DNA from: Xylophilus ampelinus
GTDB lineage: Bacteria > Pseudomonadota > Gammaproteobacteria > Burkholderiales > Burkholderiaceae_C
Length of the DNA stretch: 64,000 nt
NCBI RefSeq assembly: GCF_003217575.1
Contig: NZ_QJTC01000006.1
Coordinates: 1-64,000, forward strand
Reading direction: 5' to 3'
Shown here piece after piece: positions 50,074 through 59,156 of the stretch (position 1 is the stretch's first letter; each line of letters starts with the position of its first letter). Both the position numbers and the translations under genes were made by a program. The notes beneath the pieces were generated by a model, which saw nothing but the letters and a program-made list of their open reading frames with translations, had not been told where the DNA came from and did no database searches.

Positions 50074-50984
50074 GACTGCCGACCATCGCATTCCTCTCGT
50101 CCCGCCGGCACCGGGCGTTCGCCGCAGTCGCGCTGCTGCTGTCGGCGCTGGCGGCCCCGCTCCATGCGACGGCCCAGCCCTTCGACGTCACAGACGGCCG
50201 CGGGCGCACCCTGCGGTTCGAGCGTCCGCCGCAGCGCATCGTCAGCCTGCTGCCCTCGATCACCGAAAGCGTCTGCGCGCTCGACCGGTGCGACCGGCTG
50301 GTGGGCATCGACCGGTATTCCAATTTTCCCGAGAGCGTGCGGCGGCTGCCGCAGGTGGGCGGCGGCATCGACCCGAACATCGAGGCGATCGTGGCGCTGC
50401 GGCCCGACGTGGTGCTGCTGGCCGTGTCCTCGCGCGCCAGCGACCGGCTGGAGGCGCTCGGCATCCAGGTCGTCGCGCTGGAGCCCAAGACCCATGCCGA
50501 CGTGCGGCGGGTACTCGACACCCTGGCGCGGCTGCTGCAGGTGCAAGGCGACGCGGCGGCGCGTGTCTGGCGGGCGATCGACGCGGGCGTGCAGGCGGCG
50601 GCGCGGGCGGCGCCGCGGCGCGGCAGGCCGACGCGGGTGTACTTCGAGGTCAGCCGCGGGCCGTACGCGGCGGGCACCGCGTCTTTCATCGGGGAGACGC
50701 TGGCGCGCCTCGGCGCGCAGAACGTGGTGCCGACCGACATGGGGCCGTTCCCGCGGCTCAACCCCGAGTACGTGGTGCGCGCCGATCCCGACGTGATCAT
50801 GGTCGGCAACCGCAGCATGCAGTCGATGGTGCCGTACCCCGGCTGGCAGAGCATGCGCGCGATCCGCGAGCAGCGCATCTGCGTCTTCGGCCCCGACGAG
50901 GCCGACGTGGTGGTGCGCCCCGGCCCGCGCATGGCCGATGCGGCCCGCATCATGGCGCGCTGCCTGGCGGAGAAGGCACCGTGA
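50070..50984 (+). CDS. btuF: periplasmic B12-binding protein
   Basis: ABC transporter substrate-binding protein of 304 residues, signal peptide about 1-35. Typical RIVSLLPSITESVCAL near residue 55 and the second-lobe RPDVVLLA. It delivers corrinoids from BtuB to BtuCD. The GTG start overlaps the cobU stop. Confidence 0.9.
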   Translation: MRLPTIAFLSSRRHRAFAAVALLLSALAAPLHATAQPFDVTDGRGRTLRFERPPQRIVSLLPSITESVCALDRCDRLVGIDRYSNFPESVRRLPQVGGGIDPNIEAIVALRPDVVLLAVSSRASDRLEALGIQVVALEPKTHADVRRVLDTLARLLQVQGDAAARVWRAIDAGVQAAARAAPRRGRPTRVYFEVSRGPYAAGTASFIGETLARLGAQNVVPTDMGPFPRLNPEYVVRADPDVIMVGNRSMQSMVPYPGWQSMRAIREQRICVFGPDEADVVVRPGPRMADAARIMARCLAEKAP

Positions 50985-51060
50985 GGGCTTGCCGCGCCGT
51001 GGTGCCGGCGCCCTGCCGTCCAGGCAGCGTGCGGACGGCAGCCGCTCGGAAGGGGCGCGC

Positions 51061-52059
51061 ATGAACGGCCGTGCCGTCGCGCTCGGCGCGGTGCTGCTGG
51101 TGCTGGCGGCGCTGCTGCTGGCGCTGGGCGCGGGCATCGGCAGCACCGGTTTCGAGAGACTGGCGGCGGCGCGGCAGGACCCGGTCGCCTGGCAGATCGT
51201 TTGGGAGATCCGGCTGCCGCGCACCGCCGGCGCCTGGGTGGCGGGCGCGCTGCTGGGGCTGGCGGGCGCGGTGGCGCAGGGGCTGTTCCGCAATCCGCTG
51301 GCCGACCCGTATTTGCTCGGCAGCGGCTCGGGCGCCTCGCTCGGCACCGCGCTGGCGCTGCTGTGGGGCGGCCGGGCCGCCTCCGCGGCCGGCAGCCTGT
51401 GGCTGCAGCTGGGCGTGACCGGCGCCGCCTTCGCCGGCGCGGTGTTGGGCGTGGTGCTGACGCTGCTGCTGGCGCGCGGCGCCCAGCACACGATGCGGCT
51501 GCTGCTGGGCGGGGTGATCGTCGGCGTGGTGCTGGGCGCGGGCAAGGACCTGGTCACGGTGGCGGCGCCGCGCATCCTCGAATCGATGCAGGGCTTCACC
51601 CTGGGCAGCACCAGCTTCCTGGGCTGGCAGGCGGTGGCGCTGATGGCCGGTGCGCTGGCGCTATGCCTGTTGGCCGCGCGGCTGCTGGCACCGGTGCTCG
51701 ACGGTCTGGCGCTGGGCGAGGCGACCGCCGCCAGCATGGGCCTGTCGCTGCCGTGGCTGCGGGCCGCACTGGTCGCGGTGCTGGCGCTGGCCACCGGCAC
51801 CGCTGTGGCCCAGACCGGGCTGATCGCCTTCGTTGGCCTGGCGGCGCCGCACCTGGTACGCCCGCTGCTGCACTCGACCCATGCGGCGCTGCTGCTGTTG
51901 TCGGCCTGCATGGGCGGCGCGCTGTTGATGGCGGCCGACCTGCTGGCCCGCTGGCTGATCGCGCCGCAGGAGCTGCCGGTGGGCGTGCTGACCGCGCTGC
52001 TCGGCGGCGGCTATCTGCTGTGGCTGATGCACCGGCGTTCGCTGCGGGGTGGGTCGTGA
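51061..52059 (+). CDS. btuC: B12 ABC transporter permease
   Basis: FecCD-family permease of 332 residues, about ten membrane helices. Signature stretches IRLPRTAGAWVAGALLGLAG, NPLADPYLLG, and GLIAFVGLAAPHLVR that docks the ATPase. ATG at 51061, 76 bases after btuF. Confidence 0.92.
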   Translation: MNGRAVALGAVLLVLAALLLALGAGIGSTGFERLAAARQDPVAWQIVWEIRLPRTAGAWVAGALLGLAGAVAQGLFRNPLADPYLLGSGSGASLGTALALLWGGRAASAAGSLWLQLGVTGAAFAGAVLGVVLTLLLARGAQHTMRLLLGGVIVGVVLGAGKDLVTVAAPRILESMQGFTLGSTSFLGWQAVALMAGALALCLLAARLLAPVLDGLALGEATAASMGLSLPWLRAALVAVLALATGTAVAQTGLIAFVGLAAPHLVRPLLHSTHAALLLLSACMGGALLMAADLLARWLIAPQELPVGVLTALLGGGYLLWLMHRRSLRGGS

Positions 52060-52123
52060 GCCCGCGCCCGGCCGTACCGCAGCCGGCGCGCACCGCCGCC
52101 TCGCCCGGCGCGTCAGGGGTCCG

Positions 52124-52894
52124 ATGAGCGCCGCGCTGGAAGCCCGGCAGGTCCACGCCCGGCTGGGCGGCAGCGCGATCCTGCACGGCATCGACGTGGC
52201 CTTCGCGCGCGGCCGCTGGACCTCGGTCATCGGTCCCAACGGCGCCGGCAAATCGACGCTGCTGAAGGTGCTGGCCGGCCTGCTGCCGTACCGCGGCGAG
52301 GTGCTGCTGCACGACCGCGACCTGCGCGGCTACCGCGGCCGGGAGCGCGCGCGCAGCCTCTCGTGGCTGGGCCAGGGCGAGGGCGACCGCGGCGGGGTCG
52401 ACGACCTGACCGTCTACGACGTCGCGATGCTCGGCCGGCTGCCGCACCGGCGCTGGCTGGCCGCGCCCGGCGCCGACGACCGCGCCGCGGTGGAACGCGC
52501 CCTGCGCGCCACCCAGGCCTGGGCCTGGCGCGACCGGCCGCTCGGCGCGCTCTCGGGCGGCGAGCGCCAGCGGGTGCTGCTGGCCCGCGCGCTGGCGGTC
52601 GAGGCCGAAGTGCTGCTGATGGACGAGCCGCTGGCCAACCTCGACCCGCCGCACCAAGCCGACTGGCTGCAGACGGTGCGCGCGTTGGTCGCCGAAGGCC
52701 GCACGGTGGTCGGCGTGCTGCACGAGATCTCGATGGCGTTGCATGCCGACGCGCTGGTGGTGGTGGACGCCGGCCGGATCCGGCACCGCGGGGCCTGCGG
52801 CGATCCGGCGACGCACCGCGCGGTGGAGGCGGTGTTCGACGACCGCATCGCGGTGCGGCGGCTGGACGACCAGTGGGTGGCGGTGCCGCGGTAG
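52124..52894 (+). CDS. btuD: B12 ABC transporter ATP-binding protein
   Basis: ATPase of 256 residues powering BtuC. Walker [10 protein letters not shown] near residue 37, signature [15 protein letters not shown] near 140, Walker [13 protein letters not shown], and the switch His in LHEISMAL. I chose the ATG at 52124; an in-frame upstream frame reaches back into btuC. Confidence 0.92.
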   Translation: MSAALEARQVHARLGGSAILHGIDVAFARGRWTSVIGPNGAGKSTLLKVLAGLLPYRGEVLLHDRDLRGYRGRERARSLSWLGQGEGDRGGVDDLTVYDVAMLGRLPHRRWLAAPGADDRAAVERALRATQAWAWRDRPLGALSGGERQRVLLARALAVEAEVLLMDEPLANLDPPHQADWLQTVRALVAEGRTVVGVLHEISMALHADALVVVDAGRIRHRGACGDPATHRAVEAVFDDRIAVRRLDDQWVAVPR

Positions 52895-53033
52895 CGCCGG
52901 CCACTGCCTGCTGAAGCGCAGGGCGGCGCATGCGCCGGAAATCCACCGTCGGCTTCGGCCGCAGCATCCCGGTTCATCCAATGGCTGGCCGGGGCGCCGC
53001 CGCCGGCAGCTGAACTTTCCAGAAAGACCATCC

Positions 53034-53687
53034 ATGCAGATCGAAACCCCTCCCAGCGAAAAACCGTACGAGAAGCCCGAGGGCGAACGCCGCGGTCTCG
53101 TCCTCGTCAACACCGGCGACGGCAAGGGCAAGAGCACCTCGGCCTTCGGCTTGGCCCTGCGCGCCCACGGCCGCGGCAAGGCGGTGAAGATCTACCAGTT
53201 CATGAAGGTGCCCAGCGCGCGCTTCGGCGAGCACCGCGCGTTCGAGCAGCTCGAGGCATTCCGTACGGCGCCGGGCCGCCCCAAGCCGGACGCGGCCCCC
53301 TCGGGGGGCAGCGAGGACACGCAGTGCCGAGCGTGGGGGCCCATTCTTGAGGGCCTGGGCGACGGCTTCAGCTGGAAGAGCCAGGACCTGGAGCGCAGCG
53401 CGCGACTGGCCCGCGACGGCTGGGAAAGGGCCCGCGCGGCCATCCTCTCGGGCGACTATTTCCTGGTGGTGCTCGACGAGATCACCTATCCGCTGATCTA
53501 CGGATGGCTGCCGCTCGACGGCGTGCTGGAGACGCTGCGCAGCCGACCGAGGGACGTGCACGTGATGCTCACCGGCCGCCGCTGCCCGCCCGAGATCGTC
53601 GAGCTGGCCGATACGGTGACCGAGATGCAGATGGTCAAGCATGCGTTCAAGGCCGGCATTCCGGCGCAGCGCGGCATCGAGGACTGA
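53034..53687 (+). CDS. cobO: cob(I)yrinic acid a,c-diamide adenosyltransferase, with inserted repeat
   Basis: CobO/BtuR adenosyltransferase of 217 residues. P-loop [19 protein letters not shown] at about 25-43, FSWKSQD, the late [13 protein letters not shown], and the end [18 protein letters not shown]. Odd: about 26 residues (78-103) between the FEQLEAF and GDGFSW segments come from a palindrome-rich DNA repeat in frame and are absent in standard CobO. The normal enzyme adds the 5'-deoxyadenosyl group to reduced corrinoids. Activity of this form is uncertain, but nothing conserved is missing. Confidence 0.88.
   Translation: MQIETPPSEKPYEKPEGERRGLVLVNTGDGKGKSTSAFGLALRAHGRGKAVKIYQFMKVPSARFGEHRAFEQLEAFRTAPGRPKPDAAPSGGSEDTQCRAWGPILEGLGDGFSWKSQDLERSARLARDGWERARAAILSGDYFLVVLDEITYPLIYGWLPLDGVLETLRSRPRDVHVMLTGRRCPPEIVELADTVTEMQMVKHAFKAGIPAQRGIED
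53266..53342. repeat. GC-rich palindromic repeat inserted in cobO
   Basis: Contains GGGCCGCCCC (53273-53282), the hairpin GCCCCC, TCG, GGGGGC (53295-53309), and a CAGTG ... GCGTGGGGGCC tail. I recognise the layout as like dispersed repeats of Comamonadaceae genomes, usually intergenic. Length is a multiple of three within the reading frame. Confidence 0.55.
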
Positions 53688-53705
53688 TGCACGGCGCGGC
53701 TCTTT

Positions 53706-53725
53706 AATGAAAATGCATTATCGTT
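53706..53725 (+). promoter_or_regulatory. possible Fur box
   Basis: AATGAAAATGCATTATCGTT matches the Fur consensus halves AATGATAAT and ATTATCATT with one extra base, 54 bases before the TonB receptor start. Confidence 0.4.
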
Positions 53726-53778
53726 AGCGCCCTTTGCATTCTTGCCGGCTCCCCAGGGCCTGCGACCGACGTCCCACC

Positions 53779-55902
53779 ATGCGCCATCTGCCCTTCTCCC
53801 TGCGGCTCGCCGCCGCGGCCTGCGCCGCCGTGCCGTTCTGCCACGCCGCCGACCTGCCGACCCAGCAGGTCACCGACACCCGGCCCGAGGCCGGCGGCTC
53901 GCTCGACCTCGACCTGCCGGGCGAGACCGGCTCGCGCCTGGGCCTCGCGCCGCGGGAGACGCCGGCCAGCGTGAGCCGCATCGACGGCGCCGAGATGGCC
54001 GAGCGCAGCCTGACCCGGGCGCAGGACGCGGCCGTGCGCCTGCCGGGCGTGACCGAATCGCCCGCACCCGGCAACGGGGGCACCGCGCTGGCGGCGCGCG
54101 GCTTCGTCGGCCACGACTCGGTGGCGCAGATGGTGGACGGCACCCGGCTGGTGGTGGCCAACGGCACGGTGACCTATCCGTTCTCGACCTGGCCGCTGGA
54201 GGGCGTCGAGGTGTTGCGCGGCCCCGCCTCGGTGCTGTACGGCGACGGTGCCCTCGGCGCGGCGGTCAACTACCTGACCAAGCGGCCGCTCTTCGACCGC
54301 GGCGAGCGCGAGGCCTTCGTGGGCGCCGGCTCCTACGGCCTGCTGCAGGCCGGCGTGGGGCTGCGCGGGCCGGTCAACGAGGTGCTGGCGTACTCCCTGT
54401 ACCTGGATGCCGACCGCAGCGGCGGCTACAACCTCGACATGGCCTACCGGCGGCAGAATCTCTCGGCCGCGCTGGCCCTGCGGCCGACCGGCGCGCTGCG
54501 CATCGACCTGTCGGTGGACGCCGGGCACAACCACGACGGCCACTACTTCGGCACCCCGCTGCGCGGCGGCGTGCTGGACGACCGGCTGCGCCGCACCGGC
54601 TTCAACCTGGCCGACGGCATGGTCCGCTACGACGACCGCGTCTGGCGCGCCAAGGTCGAGTACCGGGCCGCGCCCGGCCTGCGGCTGCGCAACGAGACCT
54701 ACCGCCTGACCAGCCAGCGCCACTGGCGCAACGCCGAGACCTACGCCTTCGACACCACCGGCACCCGGGTGAACCGCAGCGACTACGTCGAGATCCTCCA
54801 CGACCAGCAGCAGACCGGCAACCGGTTCGACGCCACGCTCGACGGCCAGATCGCCGGCCGGCGCAACCGCTTCGTGGTGGGCGTGGACGGGTACCGCACC
54901 CGGCTGCTCCACACCAACAATGCGCCCTACGACGGCGGCAGCACGGTCGATCCGTTCGCGGTGGCGCCGGGTGTGTTCGACAGCCCGGTGCCCACCACGC
55001 CCGGCCGCCGTTCGACACTGGAGACCCGCGCGCTCTTCGCCGAGAACGCGCTCGACCTCGCACCGCGGTGGAAGCTGGTGGCCGGCCTGCGCAGCGACCA
55101 CATGGAACTCGACTTCACCAACCTGCGCAGCAGCCTGCCCGGCGCCCGCCAGGCCAAGATCTACACGCCGGTGACCGGCCGCATCGGCCTGGTCTGGGCG
55201 GCGAACGACGCGCTATCGCTCTACGGCCAGTACGGCACCGGCACCGATCCGCTGAGCGGATCGCTTTCCCTGCCCAACGGCTCCGACGCCTACGACCTGA
55301 CCCGGGGCCGACAGCTGGAAGTCGGCGCCAAGGGCAGCGTGCCGGCGGTGCGCGGCGAATGGACGGTGGCGCTCTACCAACTGCAGAAGCGCGACATCCT
55401 CTCGCGCGAGCCGCTCGACCCGGCGGTGGCGCAGCAGATCGGCCGGCAGTCCTCCACCGGCATCGAGCTGGCCTTGGCCGCCGAGCCCTTGCGCGGCTGG
55501 ACGGTCGATGCCAACGCCTCGTTCCTGCGCGCCCGCTACGACCGTTTCGACGAGGCCCAGGCCGGCGGCGGCGTGCTGTCCCGCAGCGGCAATACGCCCC
55601 CCGACGTACCCGAGCGCAGCGCCGGCCTCTGGACCGCCTACCGCTTCCGGCCGCAGTGGCAGGCCGGCTTCGGTGCCCGCCATGTCGGTCCGCGCCAGGC
55701 CAATGCGGCCAACACCGCGCGCCTGCCGTCGTATGCGGTGCTGGACGCGTCGCTGAGCTATGCCTACTCCCGCCGCCTGACCGTGGCCCTGGCGGTGAAG
55801 AATCTCGCCGACAAGGTCTATGCGCTCTCCGGCGCGGGCGACGTGTTCTGGCTGCTGGGCGCGCCGCGCACCGTGCAGCTGACCGCGCGCGCCCGCTTCT
55901 GA
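53779..55902 (+). CDS. TonB-dependent (siderophore-type) receptor
   Basis: 707-residue outer-membrane receptor. Signal peptide about 1-23 (ending CHA), plug with ETPASVSRIDGAEM, LPGVTESPAPGNG and LRGPASVLYGDGALGAAVNYLTKRP, and a C-terminal barrel ending in ARF. The plug pattern is that of ferric-siderophore receptors, unlike BtuB. It starts a new unit inside the B12 cluster, with a possible Fur site. The ligand may be a ferric siderophore or another metal chelate. Confidence 0.85.
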   Translation: MRHLPFSLRLAAAACAAVPFCHAADLPTQQVTDTRPEAGGSLDLDLPGETGSRLGLAPRETPASVSRIDGAEMAERSLTRAQDAAVRLPGVTESPAPGNGGTALAARGFVGHDSVAQMVDGTRLVVANGTVTYPFSTWPLEGVEVLRGPASVLYGDGALGAAVNYLTKRPLFDRGEREAFVGAGSYGLLQAGVGLRGPVNEVLAYSLYLDADRSGGYNLDMAYRRQNLSAALALRPTGALRIDLSVDAGHNHDGHYFGTPLRGGVLDDRLRRTGFNLADGMVRYDDRVWRAKVEYRAAPGLRLRNETYRLTSQRHWRNAETYAFDTTGTRVNRSDYVEILHDQQQTGNRFDATLDGQIAGRRNRFVVGVDGYRTRLLHTNNAPYDGGSTVDPFAVAPGVFDSPVPTTPGRRSTLETRALFAENALDLAPRWKLVAGLRSDHMELDFTNLRSSLPGARQAKIYTPVTGRIGLVWAANDALSLYGQYGTGTDPLSGSLSLPNGSDAYDLTRGRQLEVGAKGSVPAVRGEWTVALYQLQKRDILSREPLDPAVAQQIGRQSSTGIELALAAEPLRGWTVDANASFLRARYDRFDEAQAGGGVLSRSGNTPPDVPERSAGLWTAYRFRPQWQAGFGARHVGPRQANAANTARLPSYAVLDASLSYAYSRRLTVALAVKNLADKVYALSGAGDVFWLLGAPRTVQLTARARF

Positions 55903-56026
55903 GCCGGCAGAAGGTCGCCCACGCCATGAAGCCGGCCCTGGTCTTTCCGCACACGTGGCGGGGCGTGACGCCGGCCGCGTCGCGTGCCGAGGCATCGCGC
56001 CGCTGGCAGCGCCGGGAGGGGCGGCG

Positions 56027-57013
56027 GTGAACGGCCTGTCCGCAGCGCTCGCCGATGCCACGCTGGCGGCGCTGGCCCTGGTGGTCGCGCTCGCGGTCGA
56101 CTGGCGCTGGGGCGAGCCGCGGGTCTTGCATCCGGTGGTGGGGATGGGGCGCTACCTGGGTGTTGCCGGGCGATGCTTGATGCGGCGGGGCGATGCGGAT
56201 GCCGACGCTGGCGTCGATGGCTCCCCGTCCACCGGCCGCTGGCGCCTGTTCGCCGCCGGCGCCCTCGCATGGGCCGTCGGCGCGGTCGCCGTGGGAGGGG
56301 CCGCCGCGCTGCTGCAGTGGGTCGCGCTGCAGCTGCCGCCGTGGGCGGCGGCGGCGGCGATCGGCCTCGCGCTCAAGCCGCTGCTGGCGTGGCGCATGCT
56401 GCACGACGAAGTGGCGGCGGTCGAGGCCGCGCTGGCCGTGTCGCTCGACGCCGGGCGGTCTCGGCTCTCGCGGCTGGTCAGCCGCGACGTGACGCGATTG
56501 AGCGCTGCCGAGGTCCGCGAAAGCGCGATCGAGACCCTGGCCGAGAACCTCAACGATTCGGTGGTCGCGCCGCTGTTCTGGTTTTTGCTGCTCGGTCTGC
56601 CGGGCGCGGCCGTCTACCGCTTCGCCAACACGGCCGATGCGATGTGGGGCTACCGGGGCCGCTGGGAATGGGCGGGCAAGTGGGCCGCGCGGGCGGACGA
56701 CGTGCTGTCGTGGCTGCCGGCGCGCATCACCGCGGCCTTGTTGCTCGGCCTGCGACCCGCGCTGTGGCCGCGCCTGCCCGCCGAAGCCCGTCGCACCCCT
56801 TCGCCCAACGGCGGCTGGCCGATGGGGGCGATGGCGCTGCGGCTGGGCGTGCGGCTGTCGAAGCCGGGCGCCTACTACCTGCATCCTGGCGGACGCACCC
56901 CGCTGCCTGCCGACACTGCGCAGGCACTGGATTTTGCTATAAAAGCGGTCCTGGCCGGCGTACTGTGCGGACTTCTTGCTATATATTCGATAGCATTGGT
57001 TAGGATGGCCTGA
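56027..57013 (+). CDS. cbiB: adenosylcobinamide-phosphate synthase
   Basis: Membrane enzyme of 328 residues that joins the aminopropanol side chain to adenosylcobyric acid. Signatures DWRWGEPRVLHPVVGMGRYL, SRDVTRLSAAEVRESAIETLAENLNDSVVAPLFW, ANTADAMWGYRG and PNGGWPMGAMA. The GTG start at 56027 follows a strong GGGAGGGG. The last ~25 codons are made from two GCTAT repeats and encode a hydrophobic tail. Confidence 0.9.
   Translation: MNGLSAALADATLAALALVVALAVDWRWGEPRVLHPVVGMGRYLGVAGRCLMRRGDADADAGVDGSPSTGRWRLFAAGALAWAVGAVAVGGAAALLQWVALQLPPWAAAAAIGLALKPLLAWRMLHDEVAAVEAALAVSLDAGRSRLSRLVSRDVTRLSAAEVRESAIETLAENLNDSVVAPLFWFLLLGLPGAAVYRFANTADAMWGYRGRWEWAGKWAARADDVLSWLPARITAALLLGLRPALWPRLPAEARRTPSPNGGWPMGAMALRLGVRLSKPGAYYLHPGGRTPLPADTAQALDFAIKAVLAGVLCGLLAIYSIALVRMA
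56977..56995. repeat. TGCTA..TAGCA palindrome, copy 6
   Basis: TGCTA, nine bases, TAGCA inside the 3' end of cbiB; a half copy (TTTTGCTATAAAA) lies 40 bases before it. Confidence 0.6.
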
Positions 57014-57104
57014 TCCGCGCGCGTAGCGGCCCGGCACCGCCTGCGGCCGCACAATCGCCGCCGTCTGCCTGTTTCCTGTCTTCCGCCGCCGATCCCCGCC
57101 TGCC

Positions 57105-58130
57105 ATGACCGCTTTGCCTCTCGATGCCATCGCCGCTGCCCGCGTCCACGGCGGCCCCGACGGCGGCGGCCCGGTGCGCTTCGATTTCTCGACCAACGCC
57201 AACGCCTGCGGGCCGTCCCTCGCGGCGCTGGTCGCCGTCCAGGCGGCCGATGCCACCCGCTACCCGGACCCCCGGTACACCGCGCTGCGCGAACGGCTGG
57301 CCGCGTTCCACGGCGTGGCGCCCGGCCGCCTCCTGCTGGCCGCCAGTGCCAGCGAGGCCATCTTCCGCATCACCGCCTGGGCGGCGCAGCGCGGCATCCG
57401 GCAGGCATGTATCCCGACACTGGCCTACGGCGACTACGCCACCGCCGCCGCGGCCTGGCGGATGGCGGTGTACCGCGCGGACACGGCGTCGGCATCGGCG
57501 CCGATGCCCCGGGCCGGTGCGGTGCCGGTCCTGGTCTGGGCCTGCGATCCGTCGAGCCCGCGCGGCACGTCGGATCCGGTGCCCGCCGCCGGCCCCGACG
57601 ACCTGCTGGTGCTCGACCGGGCCTACGCGCCGCTGCGCCTGTCCGGTCGCTCGGCCTGGGCGCCGGCCGACCTCGACCGCGCCTGGCAGCTCTGGTCGCC
57701 CAACAAGGCCCTGGGCCTGACGGGCCTGCGCGCCGCCTACGCCATCGCCCCGACGGGCGCGGAGGCGTCCATCGCCGGGCTCTACGGCCTCTCCCCGTCC
57801 TGGCCCGTCGGCGCGCACGGCGTGGCCCTGCTGCAGGCCTGGTGCGAAGACACCACCCAGCTCTGGCTGGCCGAAAGCCTCGAAACCCTGCGGGCCTGGA
57901 ACGCCCGGCAGCAGGCGATCTGCGACGGCCTGGGCTGGACGGTGCTGCCCAGCGACACGCCGTTCTTCTGCGCGCGGCTGCCGCTGTCGTCCGCGCGCGC
58001 CGCGGCGCTGCGCCGGGCCGGCATCCAGCTGCGCGACGGCACGTCCTTCGGCCTGCCCGGCCATGCCCGCCTGTCGGTGCAATCGCCGGCGGCGCAGGAC
58101 GCGCTGCGGGCCGCGTGGCAGGCCGGATGA
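57105..58130 (+). CDS. cobC: threonine-phosphate decarboxylase-like aminotransferase
   Basis: PLP enzyme of 341 residues, class I/II aminotransferase fold, of the type that decarboxylates threonine phosphate to aminopropanol phosphate for CbiB. Schiff-base Lys in WSPNKALGLTGLRAAYA near residue 203; N-terminal FDFSTNANACGPS and RYPDPRYTALRERLA. Its place between cbiB and cobQ supports the assignment. Confidence 0.85.
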   Translation: MTALPLDAIAAARVHGGPDGGGPVRFDFSTNANACGPSLAALVAVQAADATRYPDPRYTALRERLAAFHGVAPGRLLLAASASEAIFRITAWAAQRGIRQACIPTLAYGDYATAAAAWRMAVYRADTASASAPMPRAGAVPVLVWACDPSSPRGTSDPVPAAGPDDLLVLDRAYAPLRLSGRSAWAPADLDRAWQLWSPNKALGLTGLRAAYAIAPTGAEASIAGLYGLSPSWPVGAHGVALLQAWCEDTTQLWLAESLETLRAWNARQQAICDGLGWTVLPSDTPFFCARLPLSSARAAALRRAGIQLRDGTSFGLPGHARLSVQSPAAQDALRAAWQAG

Positions 58131-58237
58131 GCCGTCGGCCACGACCCACCGCTGCACCCGATCGTGCACGCACGGCAAGATCTGCGGCCGACAACGCGAC
58201 AATCCACCGCCGGCCCCACCCTTTTTTGGAGAACTCC

Positions 58238-59086
58238 TTGCTCCGTACCGACCGCGATGACAACCGCTCCGTCGCCCTTTACTGGGATTTCGAGAACCTG
58301 CATGCCAGCCTCTTCGAGGACCGCTACGGCGAGGGCGCCTATGGCCGGCCCGACGGGCGCTTCAAGCTGCAGGAGCCGCTGGTCGACGTGCGGGCGATCG
58401 TGGAGCTGGCGGCGTCGTTCGGGCCGGTGGCGATCAACCGGGGGTACTGCAACTGGCAGTTCTACGGCCGCTACCGCGACGCGCTGCTGCAGGGCGGGGT
58501 GGAGCTGGTGCAGCTGTTCCCGCCGGGGGCGTCGGCCAAGAACGGGGCCGACATCCGCCTGTGCCTGGAGGCGGCCGAGGACATCCACCGCTTCGGCCAC
58601 ATCGAGACCGTGGTGATCGTCGGCGGCGACAGCGACTTCATGCCGGTGGCGCAGCGGATCAAGGCCGCCGGCCGCGCCCTGGTGGGCGTGGGGATGCGCC
58701 GCACCACCAACCGGCACTGGGCCAAGAGCTGTCACGAGTTCCGCTACTACGACACCCTGATGGCCACCGCGGCGGCGGCTGCTGCTGCGGCGGAGGAAGC
58801 CGGCGCCCCGGCCGCCGACGCAGAGCCGCAACCCGCGGCGCGCACGATATCCGACGCCGACCCGGCGGCGGAGCTGCTCTGCCGCGCGGTGCGGCTGTTG
58901 GCAGACACCCGGGGCGATCCCTGGGTGAGCAAGGGCGGCGTGTGGCACATGATGAAGCGGCTCGACCCGGCCTTCGACCCGCGCGAGCACGGCCATGCCG
59001 ACTTCCCGTCGATGGTGCGGGCGATGGGCGACATGATCGAGGTGACCATGGGCGAGACCGGCCGTCTGCTGCGGCTCAAGGCATGA
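58238..59086 (+). CDS. NYN domain protein with C-terminal OST-HTH
   Basis: 282 residues. NYN/LabA-like PIN-fold nuclease domain (about 10-165): LYWDFENLH, GADIRLCLEAAEDIH, VVIVGGDSDFMPVAQRIKA with the conserved acidic residues. After an Ala-rich linker, a C-terminal OST-HTH/LOTUS-like domain (about 195-280: WVSKGGVWHMMKRLDPAFDP) that would bind RNA. TTG start with GGAGA seven bases upstream. It interrupts the B12 genes and has no known role there. Confidence 0.82.
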   Translation: MLRTDRDDNRSVALYWDFENLHASLFEDRYGEGAYGRPDGRFKLQEPLVDVRAIVELAASFGPVAINRGYCNWQFYGRYRDALLQGGVELVQLFPPGASAKNGADIRLCLEAAEDIHRFGHIETVVIVGGDSDFMPVAQRIKAAGRALVGVGMRRTTNRHWAKSCHEFRYYDTLMATAAAAAAAAEEAGAPAADAEPQPAARTISDADPAAELLCRAVRLLADTRGDPWVSKGGVWHMMKRLDPAFDPREHGHADFPSMVRAMGDMIEVTMGETGRLLRLKA

Positions 59087-59156
59087 ACGCCGTGTGCGGG
59101 CACCGACCGCCCGCGGACATGGCCGAAGCCGTGTCCCCGCCGCCTGCGTCCGCCGC

